DNA of 64,000 nucleotides, from positions 1,798,001-1,862,000 of the forward strand of contig JAGFMI010000001.1 of assembly GCA_021030905.1 (NCBI GenBank), given 5' to 3'. Under the pieces are notes generated by a model. That model was not told the DNA's origin. It saw only the letters and a list, made by a program, of their open reading frames with translations, and ran no database searches. This stretch comes from Pyrenula massariospora. Its lineage: Eukaryota; Ascomycota; Eurotiomycetes; Pyrenulales; Pyrenulaceae. Each line of letters begins with the position of its first letter. Position 1 is the stretch's first letter. Shown here one piece after another: positions 23,751-35,359 of this stretch. The translations under genes were made by a program, and so were the position numbers.

Positions 23751-24556
23751 GGGGAGTCGGGGAAGAGATCCTGGTATGAGGATGGAGCGGAGATCGTGAA
23801 TCGGAGCACTTGCATATATTTTGATGGATGAGCGTTGTTTCAGAGCAACCTAGCAAGTCCCATTGTATTTTGGCAACTACCGAGGAGATGGTCTCTAACA
23901 AGGTAGCCACAGATTCTGGTAAAGAGGGACAAGCAAGATATCGGACTGCGTGGCGAGTGTGAAGTGAAGATATTGGCTTGCGACCGAATAGTTGAAGTCA
24001 AATGCAACAAAGCTCCTCGCTGCTTTCTCCATTTGCAATCGCCGACCCCTCAAAGCCTGTTCCCTTTCAACGATGCTATATCCGCCTCCCGATCACACAA
24101 ACCCCGGCGCCGAAATGGAACAACCTATAACGTCTACCACGAGCATTGGAACAATGACATATCGCTCTGATGAACAAGGAGTCTGTATCAAGAGGATGTA
24201 GTCTCGGCAACGTCGTCCGAGGCACGTCTTAGCACCTTGTTTGCAATTTATACGAGTGTAGACACGTCTTTTATGAGTTTAATAGTAATCTTAATATCGA
24301 TTTCAAAGGCACCTAGCAGCCATGTCGTCTCTCAAAATCAACATCGTAAAATAGAGGAGCACGAGGCAGAAGCCCCTTCAGTTGCTCTACACAAAAAGCT
24401 GATATAATTTACCAATCAAGCAAAGTACACGTTACCACTTGTCCAGAACATCATGTTCCCCATTCCGCGCGTCTAGGAACCTATGCAGATAGCTCGCACG
24501 CTATGCAATCAAACATTCCACGCCATCCATGTAATCCCAGAACGCCGTGCCCCAGC
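23751..24556. other. Intergenic region downstream of ATG9
   Basis: Spacer between two convergent genes. Nothing recognisable. Confidence 0.4.
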
Positions 24557-27371
24557 TCATAACCCGATGCCCCCCGGCCCCCTACCGTCATTTCTACCCA
24601 TCTGGAAATTCTTAATGATCCCCAAAACGCCGGCCGCGCCGTTACCCAATGTCTCGCCACCATCCCTCTCCGACTCAGCAGCCTGCTCGGCTTTCCAAGA
24701 TTCGTCAAGATTTGAATTCGACTCGCCGTCCTCATCCGCTTCGATCGTTCTCGCCATGTGCGGTCCCTGGCGGGCGGGACGGTATCGCGACCGGTGTATG
24801 CTTGTATTTGCACTACGACCCGGTGCTCGGAGCGAGGGTTGATGGTGACGATCGAGTAGAACAGACGTTATGGGCTCATCTGTTTCCCCATTTTCATGCA
24901 CAGCACCGCTAGCGAGCGTTGTATTGGCCAAGCTAGAGGTCTGTCTTGATCGACCCCAGCGGTCTGGGCGGCCGGCGATGTTGTCTGCCATCAGGCTTGG
25001 AGACATTGGAGCAGGAAATGACGGAGGTGGGTGGTAGCGATGGCGGGCCAATGGTGGAGAGAAGTAGGGAATGCCAGTCTTGGGGTTGCGCGCGTAGTCA
25101 TTCATAAAGCCCCAGTATGATGCCTCGAGCTTGTTGTCTTTTGTTCCAAAATAGTCGCGGAGGGCAGGCGGGTCCTGCTGCTGGTCCTCGGGCTGCTGCT
25201 GCTTCTGATTATTCGGCAAAGCGTGGCCATTCCGCTCAAAGTCAAAGACGGCAAATGAGCAGACGTGGCCAAGACCGTCAACATCTACTGTAAATTCGCG
25301 GAAGAAATCAATTAAGCGCTCGCTGCAATTGGGCAGGCTGAACCATAGCACAAAGGGTGTGAATATCATGCTCAGAATTTCCTCGACGAAAATGATGATC
25401 TTCATTTGATAGAGGCGAGCAAATTCCTGACGAACTTCGTCGCTGTGGAAGCGACCTTCCCAATGCGAAGGGGAGTACCGAGTGAAGGTCGTGAGATCAT
25501 GAAGGGCTTGCTCTGGATCGAAAACGACATTTTCCTCGGGTAGAACACCGTGAGCGGCAGCCCAAATGGCACCAAAAACGCTGATGTAGAAGAGAACGGT
25601 TCGGTTTGGTGTGATTTCGAAGTTAAGAAAGAGCTCAGGGTCAAGGACAGATGCGAGAGCGAGGACAGAAGCGATTGCGCCAGAGACGAAGGCGACAAAG
25701 CGGCAGATTTGATCTGTCTTATCCTTGGGAAATTGGTCAACGTAACGAGAGGCAAATGGATACGACATGTTCATCCTCTTCTGGAAAAAATGCCACAATT
25801 CATTGAACTCGCGAAATTTCCATTGGGCAAGTGGATTATACTGACGTGAGCCGATCTGAGAGGGGTTTTTCTGAAATTCTTTGAAGTAACGGAAGAAGTA
25901 GTGCATCAGAAAATACGCGACGATAAACGGTGCGGCGAAGATATTCATAAAGCCGACGACGATAAATCGGTTTCGGAGCCCTGCACTTAGCGCTTCTCGA
26001 TGCTCTCGTCTAAGGAAGGCCTTTTTCACTTGTCCTTGGGCATTGAAAACGTAGTCGAGAACGCATAATTGGATATTCCACTCCAAGGTCCGCGAGAACA
26101 GTTGGCGATTCCTTAGCCCAGGAATTGGTAGTGTAAGATCGAGCACATCTTTGTTAAAGAGCGCAATCAGATAATTTTCTTTGCGCATGAGACGGTTGGC
26201 AATGTCATGAGCATCCATTCTCTGTTTTGATTGACTTCCCAAGAACTTTCTGTGCTTTGCAGACACGGCAGGGGCCGTAGCTGGATTCGAGTCCCGTAGC
26301 TCCATTAGGCGGCCCACAATTTCTTGCCACGATACTGTCTGCATGTCAAGATCTGAGATGCCCAAGAGATGCTGATAGAAATCTCTCATGTTGAGTAAGG
26401 GGCGTATCTCCAAAAGACCTTGAAGTAATCTCACTATCCAAAGGAAGCAGAATAGCCACAAGATGAAGCTCGCCATGGAAGACATTTTCCTAGTACACTG
26501 TGGCACGACGACTTCGGTCAATTTGCTGCTACCAGGGAGGCTGCGGTAGTCGACGCAGTTCAGCAAAAAAGTAGAAAAGCCGACCATAAAAGCGAGGGTC
26601 CTGTTCAAATCAGCATCGTGTAATAGGCACTGGTGGCTGAACTTACAGAAGGCTAATACATCTGCTCAGAAGGATCGACCAGATACCATTGCCAAGGTAG
26701 TACAGGTATACCTCTTGGAGGAAGTTGTCGAGATTCTCAACGTTTGCCCATCGCCACATGGCTTTCTCTTTCGGATGCGCCATGGCAAGCCCCGGTAGCC
26801 GAGTCACCGGCTTGCTCGTTGGGTCGGTCGTGAAGTTTGTCGAGTTTCGGAGGTGAAGCTGTTGTTGGGCGCGAGTCGTTTCCCATCGACGCCGAGTAGA
26901 TGGACTGGGCGACCGAATTGCGGGTATAGCAGAATCGTCTTCTTCGGGCCGTGGGGGTAGACCGGTAAGGTCTACACCGTCGATATTCTCACCTCCTTCA
27001 ACTAAGAGCGACGCAGGTACCTCATCATCGGCCTCTTCCACGTCAAGTAAACCAGAAGCTCTCCTTCCTTTTCGTCGGCCGCTCGCTCTTGAGGCTTTGG
27101 GCTGCCTTATTTGTTTTGGTGGCTCAAACGTAGCTCTTGTAGCCAAGGGATTACTCTTGGCTGTGATGTGGCTCTCGGAAAGATTAAACGGCGCGGCTTC
27201 GAGGTCGAGATCGTGGAATTGTTCTCCAAGGTTCTGTTCGTCTATAGCAAGTGCAGTATGTCCTTCATAGTCCGAGGATTCTTCATCTTCTTCGTGCTGC
27301 TGTATTGTGTCATAGACAGACTGAGATCCGCTCCTGGCCGGAAGTAAGCGCGAAATGAATCCAGAGGCCAT
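24557..27371 (-). CDS. ATG9: Autophagy-related protein 9 (lipid scramblase of autophagosome formation)
   Basis: Two exons, 27371-26647 and 26600-24557, with a 46-nt intron (GTAAGT, branch GCTGAT, ...AACAG), give 922 aa, a normal fungal length. I start at ATG 27371 ([15 protein letters not shown]), the usual Atg9 N-terminus. The first ~240 residues are a disordered cytosolic region; the transmembrane core begins around residue 230 and includes [19 protein letters not shown] across the splice junction. Conserved landmarks: [60 protein letters not shown] and [20 protein letters not shown]. The C-terminal ~230 residues are disordered (Gln/Pro and Ser-rich). Atg9 is the multispanning protein of Golgi-derived vesicles that seeds the phagophore and redistributes lipids supplied by Atg2. 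It is divergent from the RasGAP gene. Confidence 0.95.
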
Positions 27372-28308
27372 ATTGTAATGAAGAACAAAGGAGATATTTG
27401 GTGAGACTTTTCCTACTAGCCGCAGGGTATGCGTTGAAGGACGCCGTTCGGTGCTGTTGGCGTCACCGATGAAGTCGGAACCAGGCCCCACAACATCATG
27501 TCAGATCAACGAGATCCCATGAGGCGTGAGCGGCTCGGTCTAGTGTGGTGAAAGCTCACGATCAGCTTTACTTGAGGCTATCACGAGCCATGGCGTGCAC
27601 CTTTCCACCGGGTCCGATGATGTTGACTTGGAGATGGAGCGTGCCTGCGTCGGCTAAACATCGGGAGGCTTCGGCGAGGCGGCAAATTGATCAGCGGCGC
27701 CCGAAGCTTGGCTGTGCCTGGTCCGTCTTGGCTTCGGCCCTGACCTCGTTACCTAACTAAGGCGGGCGTGGGAAGCGGGTGGGCAAGCTCTGGAGCCAAA
27801 CCAGACTTCGACCATGCTTTCGATCAATTGCAGATTCGCGCTTGCAGGTCGCATGAAACAGACCTTTCGCTCAAAGAAAGTTTCAACCGGCCGCACGCCT
27901 TGATCCGAAATCAAATCGGAGGCAGCCGTGGGGTTGCACAGGGCAAAGACGCCGCCTCGGCTCAATTGGCACGAAGTATGTTCCTATTTCAGCGTCTAGA
28001 AGAGTTAACCGTCAATGATTTCTATAAACATTGCCATGCTGACATGTCTCCAAGGTTGCCACCCTCCTATAAGATCTTGTCGGAATACTTCTAGCGTCAA
28101 TCATCTACCGCCCACCGTCTAAAGCACGGGTCGGCAGAGCATATAAATCAATTCATACCTCTTTGCCCGTGAGCGCACCGCTCCTATGCTGCTTCCTACA
28201 GAAAGACCACGTCCGCAAATTCCCTGTTCGACTTCCCGCGCAAAGAACATTCGCTCTTTATGACGAATGTTGCACATCGCCGCACCGTAGGCAGGCGCGG
28301 CAAATAAT
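27372..28308. promoter_or_regulatory. Divergent promoter region, ATG9 / RasGAP
   Basis: 937 bp between the two start codons. Both strands have only short unrelated frames. No specific element is identified. Confidence 0.4.
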
Positions 28309-31300
28309 ATGGATAAAGAAAGTCGAAATGGAGCGAAACGCCGCTCGGGAAACCAAGAACCATTCGCGACGTCTACAGTAGAGAGACGATCGAGCAAGAA
28401 GTCGTCCTCTAGAGACAGGCATGGCAAGGTATATCCGGATTCATTCAAGGAAAGGACTATCCGAACCGTAACCCCAGACAACCATCCATCCAATGGTGAA
28501 TCAACGAAGCCCTTTTCAAACGACCACACTCCCTTTCGCACTGTGTCGACTCCTGAATCAAGGAGCCGATCCCATGATATACAAAGGTCAAATGATAAGG
28601 CTTCGACGTCTGAGAATTCAAGATATACATCCCATAACGGCCGTGGTAGAATTTTCGAGGAGCCAAGCAGCGATACTTCTCCGAGCTCTGCAACTTCCAA
28701 AGTCCGCCAACGCATGGGATCTAATGCTGGTAGTCCTTTCTCTCGATCACTCGATGAATATTCCTCCATTGGCTACCCATCAGTGGTGCCTACAGGGTTA
28801 TCGTCAGCTCTCACGCAGAATCATCAGAGTCGTCAGCGGCTGGTCAAATCACCACCTCATCCGCTTTCACCGACCGGATTGCGAGGGGATACTTCTCGGG
28901 AGAATGCTCCATTGTCACCGCCAATGAACGCTGATTCCGCCAAGATCCTCCAACTCATGAATATTACTTGTGGCCGGATGAATGGCATCCTGTTCTTTCG
29001 AACACCCGATTCACCTGACTGGTCTTCTGGATATTGTGCGATAAATGTCGCCTCTGGGTCTCTGATCTATCAAGAGCAAAAGAAGTCAGGAGCCGCTAGC
29101 AAGACATTGATGCCTGATCTTCGGGGATGCAATGTTCAAACAAAGATAGATGAAGGAACGCAATATTCTTATCTCTCTGTGTCGGCAGCATCCTCAAAGC
29201 TGACAGTGCAATTGCGCCCGCCAGTTCCGGAGACATTTGATTCCTGGCTGGCTGCCCTTTTATGTTGGCAACCTCTTGCACCATCTGGTATCCAGGGGAA
29301 ATTGCCAAAGGCACAGCCATCAGCTTTTGAACCGAGATCACGAATAGGACGCAGAGCATCTGACGGAAGTGTAGGCAGAGCTGCTATCATCAAGGTGGGA
29401 AAGCTCTTGTATTGGGAAGGACATCATCATAAAGATTCCAGTGCCTCGGGAACATCTGCTCCAGAACGAGCCTTTACGTCTTCTTGGCGACGGATGAGTT
29501 TCATCCTTCATGACAACGGTCAATTCAAGCTACTAGAAGAGGATGGTGGGCAACCCCTCTTCTCAATTGACTTGCCATCACTATCCAGGTCTGCAATCCA
29601 GCAACTAGATCCTTCCGTTCTCGACATCGAGTATAGCATTGCAATCTACTATCAATACACAATCCCTGGTGCGACTCGAGTTCGTTCAAAACCAGTCTTC
29701 TTTGGTATCGAAACTCGGATCCTCTACGAAGTTTTATTCGTTCTCCTTCGCGCCTTTGCTACTCCAATACTGTACAGCGCCTCTCAAGGAGGGTCAGCTT
29801 CGGATAGTGGGTCCACGCACAGCTCCCCAGGTCAATTTCCTACACCATCCGGGGAGCTTTTTCGCGTCGAGAGACAGCTAGATCTACGTCTCACAGAAGC
29901 GAAGCTTCGAACGCCATTCAACACAAGGAAAGAGTCACGTCAAATGGCATCAAAATCGGCACAGCCACTACTGGGCGACTCATATGCTGAAGTCCTACTC
30001 GATGGAGAAGTCAGAGCTAGGACGGCCGTGAAGACAGGGCAACCATTTTGGCGGGAAGACTTTTCAGTATTTGATATACCTCCGTCGATATCGACCGCAT
30101 CGATTTTGGTGAGAGCCCGCGATCCTTCTGAAAAAGAATGGACGATGATTGCGCACGAGCCATACGGTCTTTCGCTGCGAGACGGCGAGCCATTTGCCGT
30201 CAATGGTGATATTGAAGTGTCCTCGCACGATCGTGTTGTAGGAGAGGCAAGCCTGCAGCTTGATGACCTCGTTAGAGGAGAAGAGAATGAGCAATGGTGG
30301 TCTCTTGTAGATCCCCGCGGACAGGTTTGCGGAGAAATGCTGATGAAGACTCGTCTGACGGAGACCGTGGTCCTCATGGCTAAAGACTACAAAGCCATGT
30401 CTGACCTTCTCCACACCTTTTCCAACAGGCTCACCCTGCGACTTTCACATGTGCTTTCAAATGAGGCAAAGCGGCTGTCTGAGCTCTTGCTCAATATCTA
30501 TCAAGTTTCTGGAAGCACTCTTGATTGGTTGCAAGCAATGATAGAAGAAGAAATTGACGGCATCGGTCGGGACGATGGATCGCAAAGTCTTCGCTATTCC
30601 AACCGCATGCATTCTCAGGAATCATATGAATCTGCCTCGGAGCGAGAAATGCTCGTAAGAGAAGTTGGACGCACAGCTACCCTTGAGGCCAATCTACTCT
30701 TTCGTGGGAACAGCCTGCTTACATATTCACTCGACGCTCACTGTCGCCGATTGGGACGGGAGTACCTTGAAGAGACCTTGGGGCCAAAAATACGGGAGAT
30801 TGACGAAGCTCAACCAAATTGCGAGGTAGATCCAAACAGGGTCGATAATCCTCAAGAGCTCGACAGGAATTGGAAGATTCTGATTAATCTGACAACAAGT
30901 GTCTGGAGAGTGATCCAGGTTTGTCTCCTCTACAAGTTAAGGAAAGATGTTCTGATCGCTTTGTAGGCTTCGGCAACACGGTGTCCCACAGAAATGCGTC
31001 TGCTCTTTCGCCATATCCGTTCTTGCGCTGAGGATCGCTACGGTGATTGGATTCGAACAGTATCTTACTCCAGTGTCTCTGGATTTCTCTTTCTTCGTTT
31101 CTTCTGCCCAGCAATATTGAACCCAAAACTGTTCAATCTTATGAAAGGTACAACTGGACTGTTCAATTATGTCTAGGATATGCTAATACCGTGTAGAGCA
31201 TCCTCGCAACCTTCGTAGCAACCGAGCATTATTACTGATCACCAAATCACTTCAAGGGCTTGCAAACATGACAACTTTCGGAAGCAAAGAGCCATGGATG

Positions 31301-32259
31301 GAACCTATGAATGTGCGTATTCTCCTCGGATAGCCATAAAATTACTCGCTAATTGACATGCGGCAGAAATTTCTAAGCTTGCATCGAGCGGAGTTCAAGG
31401 AGTTCATAGACAAAATATGTGATGTATCAGTTGAACGTCCTAGCGTTGCAGTATCACCAAGCTACGCAACGCCGATCCAGATTCTTGGTCGCCTCCCTCC
31501 GACGTCTCGCGAAGGATTTCCCAGGTGAGCCTTGCTTCCAGTTTCCCTAATCAAAATATCAGCATCTCACCGATTTGTAATAGCCTTCCTTTCCTGCTCG
31601 ACAGCGCCAGAAATTTTGCAGAACTTGTCATGTTGTGGCTCAATAATTGTCCGCCTGATATCGAAGGTCAAAGTCCTAGCGAGAAAGCTTTAGTGGCGTT
31701 CCATCAAGTCTGCTTAGAGCTCGACGAACGCACCAAAGATCGCGTGAACCAGGCTGAGCAGGCGGAACGACCCAACGGAGGCTTGGAATCGAAATGGGAA
31801 CGCTTACTTGAAGACCGGGTCCGGTCTAGCAGCAACCCCTACTCGAGCGAACCTCATCCCTATTTTGGGGAAGCAGGCTCTTACAATTCCGCCGCGCATG
31901 GTCGTCAGCATCATCGCAATTCGATCAGCCAATTTGGTCACCGTGCCCTTTCCCCGCCCTTTCAAGAGGCGAACAACGACCATATCGAGGACACACCACC
32001 GAACTCAGCGTCTGTCACTTGGGAGAGACAGCTGCCACCCAACACCAACGCTCGCCCTAACGAGCCACGAGGAGGAAGCGGTGCAAGCTCGAAAAACTCA
32101 TCTGTCTTGTCACTAGATCCCTCCGACGTTCCGAGACGGCGCCAGACGCCCATCAGTCGAGAAGGATCATCGAGGGCGAGACTTCTAGATCTCGTAGGAG
32201 GTCCTGGGAGAAGGAGAGGGAAGGAGAGAGAGAAGGACAGGGAAATAGAAGGCCAATGA
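28309..32259 (+). CDS. BUD2: Ras-type GTPase-activating protein with PH-like and C2 domains (BUD2/CLA2-like)
   Basis: Five exons: 28309-30918, 30967-31147, 31197-31312, 31367-31524 and 31584-32259, all in phase, giving 1246 aa. Order: Ser/Arg-rich disordered N-terminus (1-215); PH-like region (~216-325, beginning TCGRMNGILFFRTPDSPDWS); second membrane-binding-like region (~350-490); C2-like domain (~520-680); RasGAP domain (~690-1020); disordered Arg/Ser-rich tail. The GAP domain keeps the arginine finger in NLLFRGNSLLTYSLDAH and the FLR signature SGFLFLRFFCPAILNPKLF. In yeast, Bud2 stimulates GTP hydrolysis by the Ras-like GTPase Rsr1/Bud1 at the cortex to set growth sites; in filamentous fungi a role in hyphal polarity is expected. 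Orthology to BUD2 is by architecture and is inference. Confidence 0.85.
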
Positions 32260-33038
32260 AATCAGATCATTCAAGCTATGAGGAAGAGTCATGACTCTAC
32301 GACGTCTTTGTCTTCTGTAGCGTCACTGGCGGATATGTATTTAGCCTATGTTGATGACAGCGACTGGAACGGACAACTGAACGATCCGTCTTGGGCGGTG
32401 ATTTTGTAGGTTCTTGTATTTGGTTGCTACCAACAAGGGGCAGGTTTTTTGGATCTTTTGGTTGAGTTAGATACCCTGCTCTATGGAGAGTATGTCAATT
32501 CGCTTCAATATGCATATGATTAAGAGGCACCGGAAAAGGTCATGCACAGTGTGATGCAGGTCAAAAAAAGGATGCCGATCTTTATCTGATGCTCTCTTTT
32601 AGGCACATAGTACTTGATGACGATCTGCTTTAGCGATTGATCGGTTGGCTAACCAATTTGTTCGCTCTGTGGTAGGAGGTAGCTTCGTGAGTTGTACTGC
32701 CTTTCCTCCAGATCATGATACCTTGAAATCCAAGAGCCTTGATTCGCCGATCTGATCTTCATTGACTTTGACAGGAGCCTCGAAAGATCACTCGTGCAAA
32801 GGATTATGTGCCGGTCCAACGCCGCCGCTACTGAACCTTTCTGCCGCTCTTCTCCTTTACGGCGGAGGTCCTTCGGTCTCGGCTGTCATGCGTCCCCGCA
32901 ACCAGATTCACCCAGATCCAAGGATTCCCTCTTTTGCCGAATCTAATCAATTAACGGCAGTTCAGCAGCCCTACAGTCAGTTTGCAACCCAATTGGTCGT
33001 CCTTCTATACCTAGGCAGGGCCTGCATCTTATTGAGAC
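32260..33038. other. Intergenic region, RasGAP to MFS transporter
   Basis: 3' region of the RasGAP and promoter of the transporter. No gene or clear element is seen. Confidence 0.4.
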
Positions 33039-35143
33039 ATGGATGTTCGCGCACTCCCCACAGCTGGGACAGCTTCGTCTCTTCCTGCTTCACAATCTCG
33101 CTCAAGCTCATTGCTGATATTACATACATCGAGAGAGGAAGAAGAGCATCAACCGCTCGAGCGGGAAACCAAACATGAGCGGCACCCATCTTGTGCACAG
33201 GTATGGAACACAGTTGGCCTCTCTTACCAGTCCCTAACATCTGGCAAGTCATGCACATGAGGAAGACATACCCGGCACCGTGAATTTGAAGGCCGCTGGT
33301 ACGTACTTGCCTTCACTAGAATCACCCGGAAATGACACGCTGACACTGCTCAGAGGGTGATGATACTGGCTATGGACAGGCACTGTTTCCTGTCCCAGCC
33401 GAGGATCCGAACGACCCTCTTCAGGTCAGTGATGAGAAGCGCAGCCGAGTGTATTTTGGGCTCCCTTTCTGATTTGTATCAGTGGGCCACATGGAAGAAG
33501 ACGATGATCTTAGTTGTCTGTTCGATTTATTCATTCCTCGGGAACTCATCCTTGACTGGCCCCTCGGTGTACATCGAGATCTATTCAGAGGAATTCAAGA
33601 TCTCGCCCGCTACGGCTTCGGGCCTTATTTCGTATTCCAACCTCGCTTATGGATTCGGTAATTTTGAATTCTCTCGAGCATGTTAGACAAGGAATACTAA
33701 CGGCAATAAGGGTCGTTAATCCTGGTGCCACTATATTTAAAGATTGGTCGCAGACCGGTCATGCTGGCTACGTTGCTGGTGGTGAGTAATCTTCCCAATT
33801 CTCTGAGATGCTTATTTGACGAGACTTAGTTTGCCGCCGGTCTTATCGGTGCCTCAAGAGCTACTTCATACCCTGGCCTGATGATTGCTCGCGTATTTCA
33901 TTCTTTTGGCTCCGGTGTTTGTGAAGCTTTACCCGTGCAGCTTGTAAACGATGTGTTCTTCCTCCATGAGCGAGGAAAAAGGCTAGGAATCTATACTGGT
34001 GCGCTCATTCCTTACCCCTTTGGCGGCATCGTTTGCTAAATGTTTCAAAAGTCTGCATTTGTCTCGGAGCCACTGGCCCCTTATACGCCAGCTACATGCT
34101 GGCTGGTGGCTATTCATGGCGGCTATTCTTCTACGTTGAATTTGCGTTTGCAATGGGACTTTTTGTGCTTGCATTTTTCTTCGTGCCGGAGACGGCATAC
34201 AAGCGGAAGTTTGGAACAGGAGAACAGCCTGCAAAGTCGACTTTAACCTCTGAAAAAGAGGAAATCGAGGCGCACCTAGAGGAGAGCTCGCCTCAAAAGA
34301 CCTTGAAACCCTATCTCTCAACCCTAAAGCCATGGAGCTCAATCGACAAAGAAGCCTCCTTCTTCGGCACCATGTTCCGCTCCTTCACCTACTACCTCGT
34401 CCCATCCGTCTTCTGGGTCGTAACAACTTACGGTACTCCAAGCTTCCACCCCACCCCTCCCCAATCCCTCTACTAACCTGGTACTAGGAATCTACATCGG
34501 CCTCGGCGCCCTCGCCTTCAACTACACCTTCCCCCTCAAGATCACCTCCCCACCCTACCTCTGGTCCCGCACCTCCTCGGGCCTCATCGCCCTCGGCACC
34601 CTCTGCGGCTTCTGCCTCGCCATCCCCTTCACCTCCTCCTCCGATCGCCTCGCCGCCCACCTCACCAAACGCAACCATTCCATCCGCGAGGCCGAGATGC
34701 GCCTCGGCGTCCTGCTGCCCGCGTGTCTGGTCGCGCCCGCGGGGCTCGTCGTGTACGGCCTGACCGCGCAGCGCGATCTGCACTGGTTCGGGTACTTTGC
34801 CGGGGTGGCGATGTGCAACTGGGGCGCGTACTTTTACTTTACGTTCTCGCTGGCGTATGCGATCGACTCGTACAACGCGAATATGAGCGAGATGCTGATT
34901 GCGATGAATCTGGGGAAGCAGGCGATTAGCTTTGGGATGGGGTCTTATCTGCTGGATTGGATCTTGACGAGGGGGTATGCGGTGGTGATCAGCGGGATCT
35001 TTGGGGGGGTGCTGTTGGCGAATAACTTGTTTGTGTTTGTCTTTATGATTTGGGGCAAGTCGATTCGGAGGGCGACGGCGGGGAGTTGGTTGGCGAGGAT
35101 TCATGGGCGGAGCTTGAAGGCGGGGGTTGGGGAGGTTGCTTGA
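33039..35143 (+). CDS. MFS transporter (DHA1-like efflux type)
   Basis: Eight exons: 33039-33200, 33262-33298, 33354-33424, 33483-33657, 33711-33781, 33830-33998, 34052-34432 and 34488-35143, all phase-consistent, give 573 aa. The cytosolic N-terminus ends PVPAEDPNDPLQWATWKKTM, the typical lead into TM1 of this fungal subgroup. MFS landmarks: KIGRRPVMLATLLVFAAGL (loop 2-3 signature), MIARVFHSFGSGVCEALPV and VPETAYKRKFG, which starts the central loop; twelve hydrophobic segments fit the text. The second exon is only 37 nt. The acceptor of intron 1 is taken at 33261 for phase; an alternative AG at 33248 would not keep frame with that donor. Substrate unknown. The last exon switches to strongly GC-ending codons. 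It converges on the monooxygenase gene with 216 bp between stop codons. Confidence 0.82.
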
Positions 35144-35359
35144 GTTTTGAGTATAGTGCAACAAGGGTGTTAATCGGAGAGAGAGAGGGGCAGGGTCATC
35201 GATATTAGTCAATGTGTTTTTCACCAGAAAACTCCTACTAGTGGCAAAGCAATACATACACTCACTCCCGCTCCGTCACTCTCCCTTCTCAAAAAACCCA
35301 GCAGGGTTCCATCATCCAACTTTACAAACTCCACCCACCCACTCACTCAAAGAAAGAAC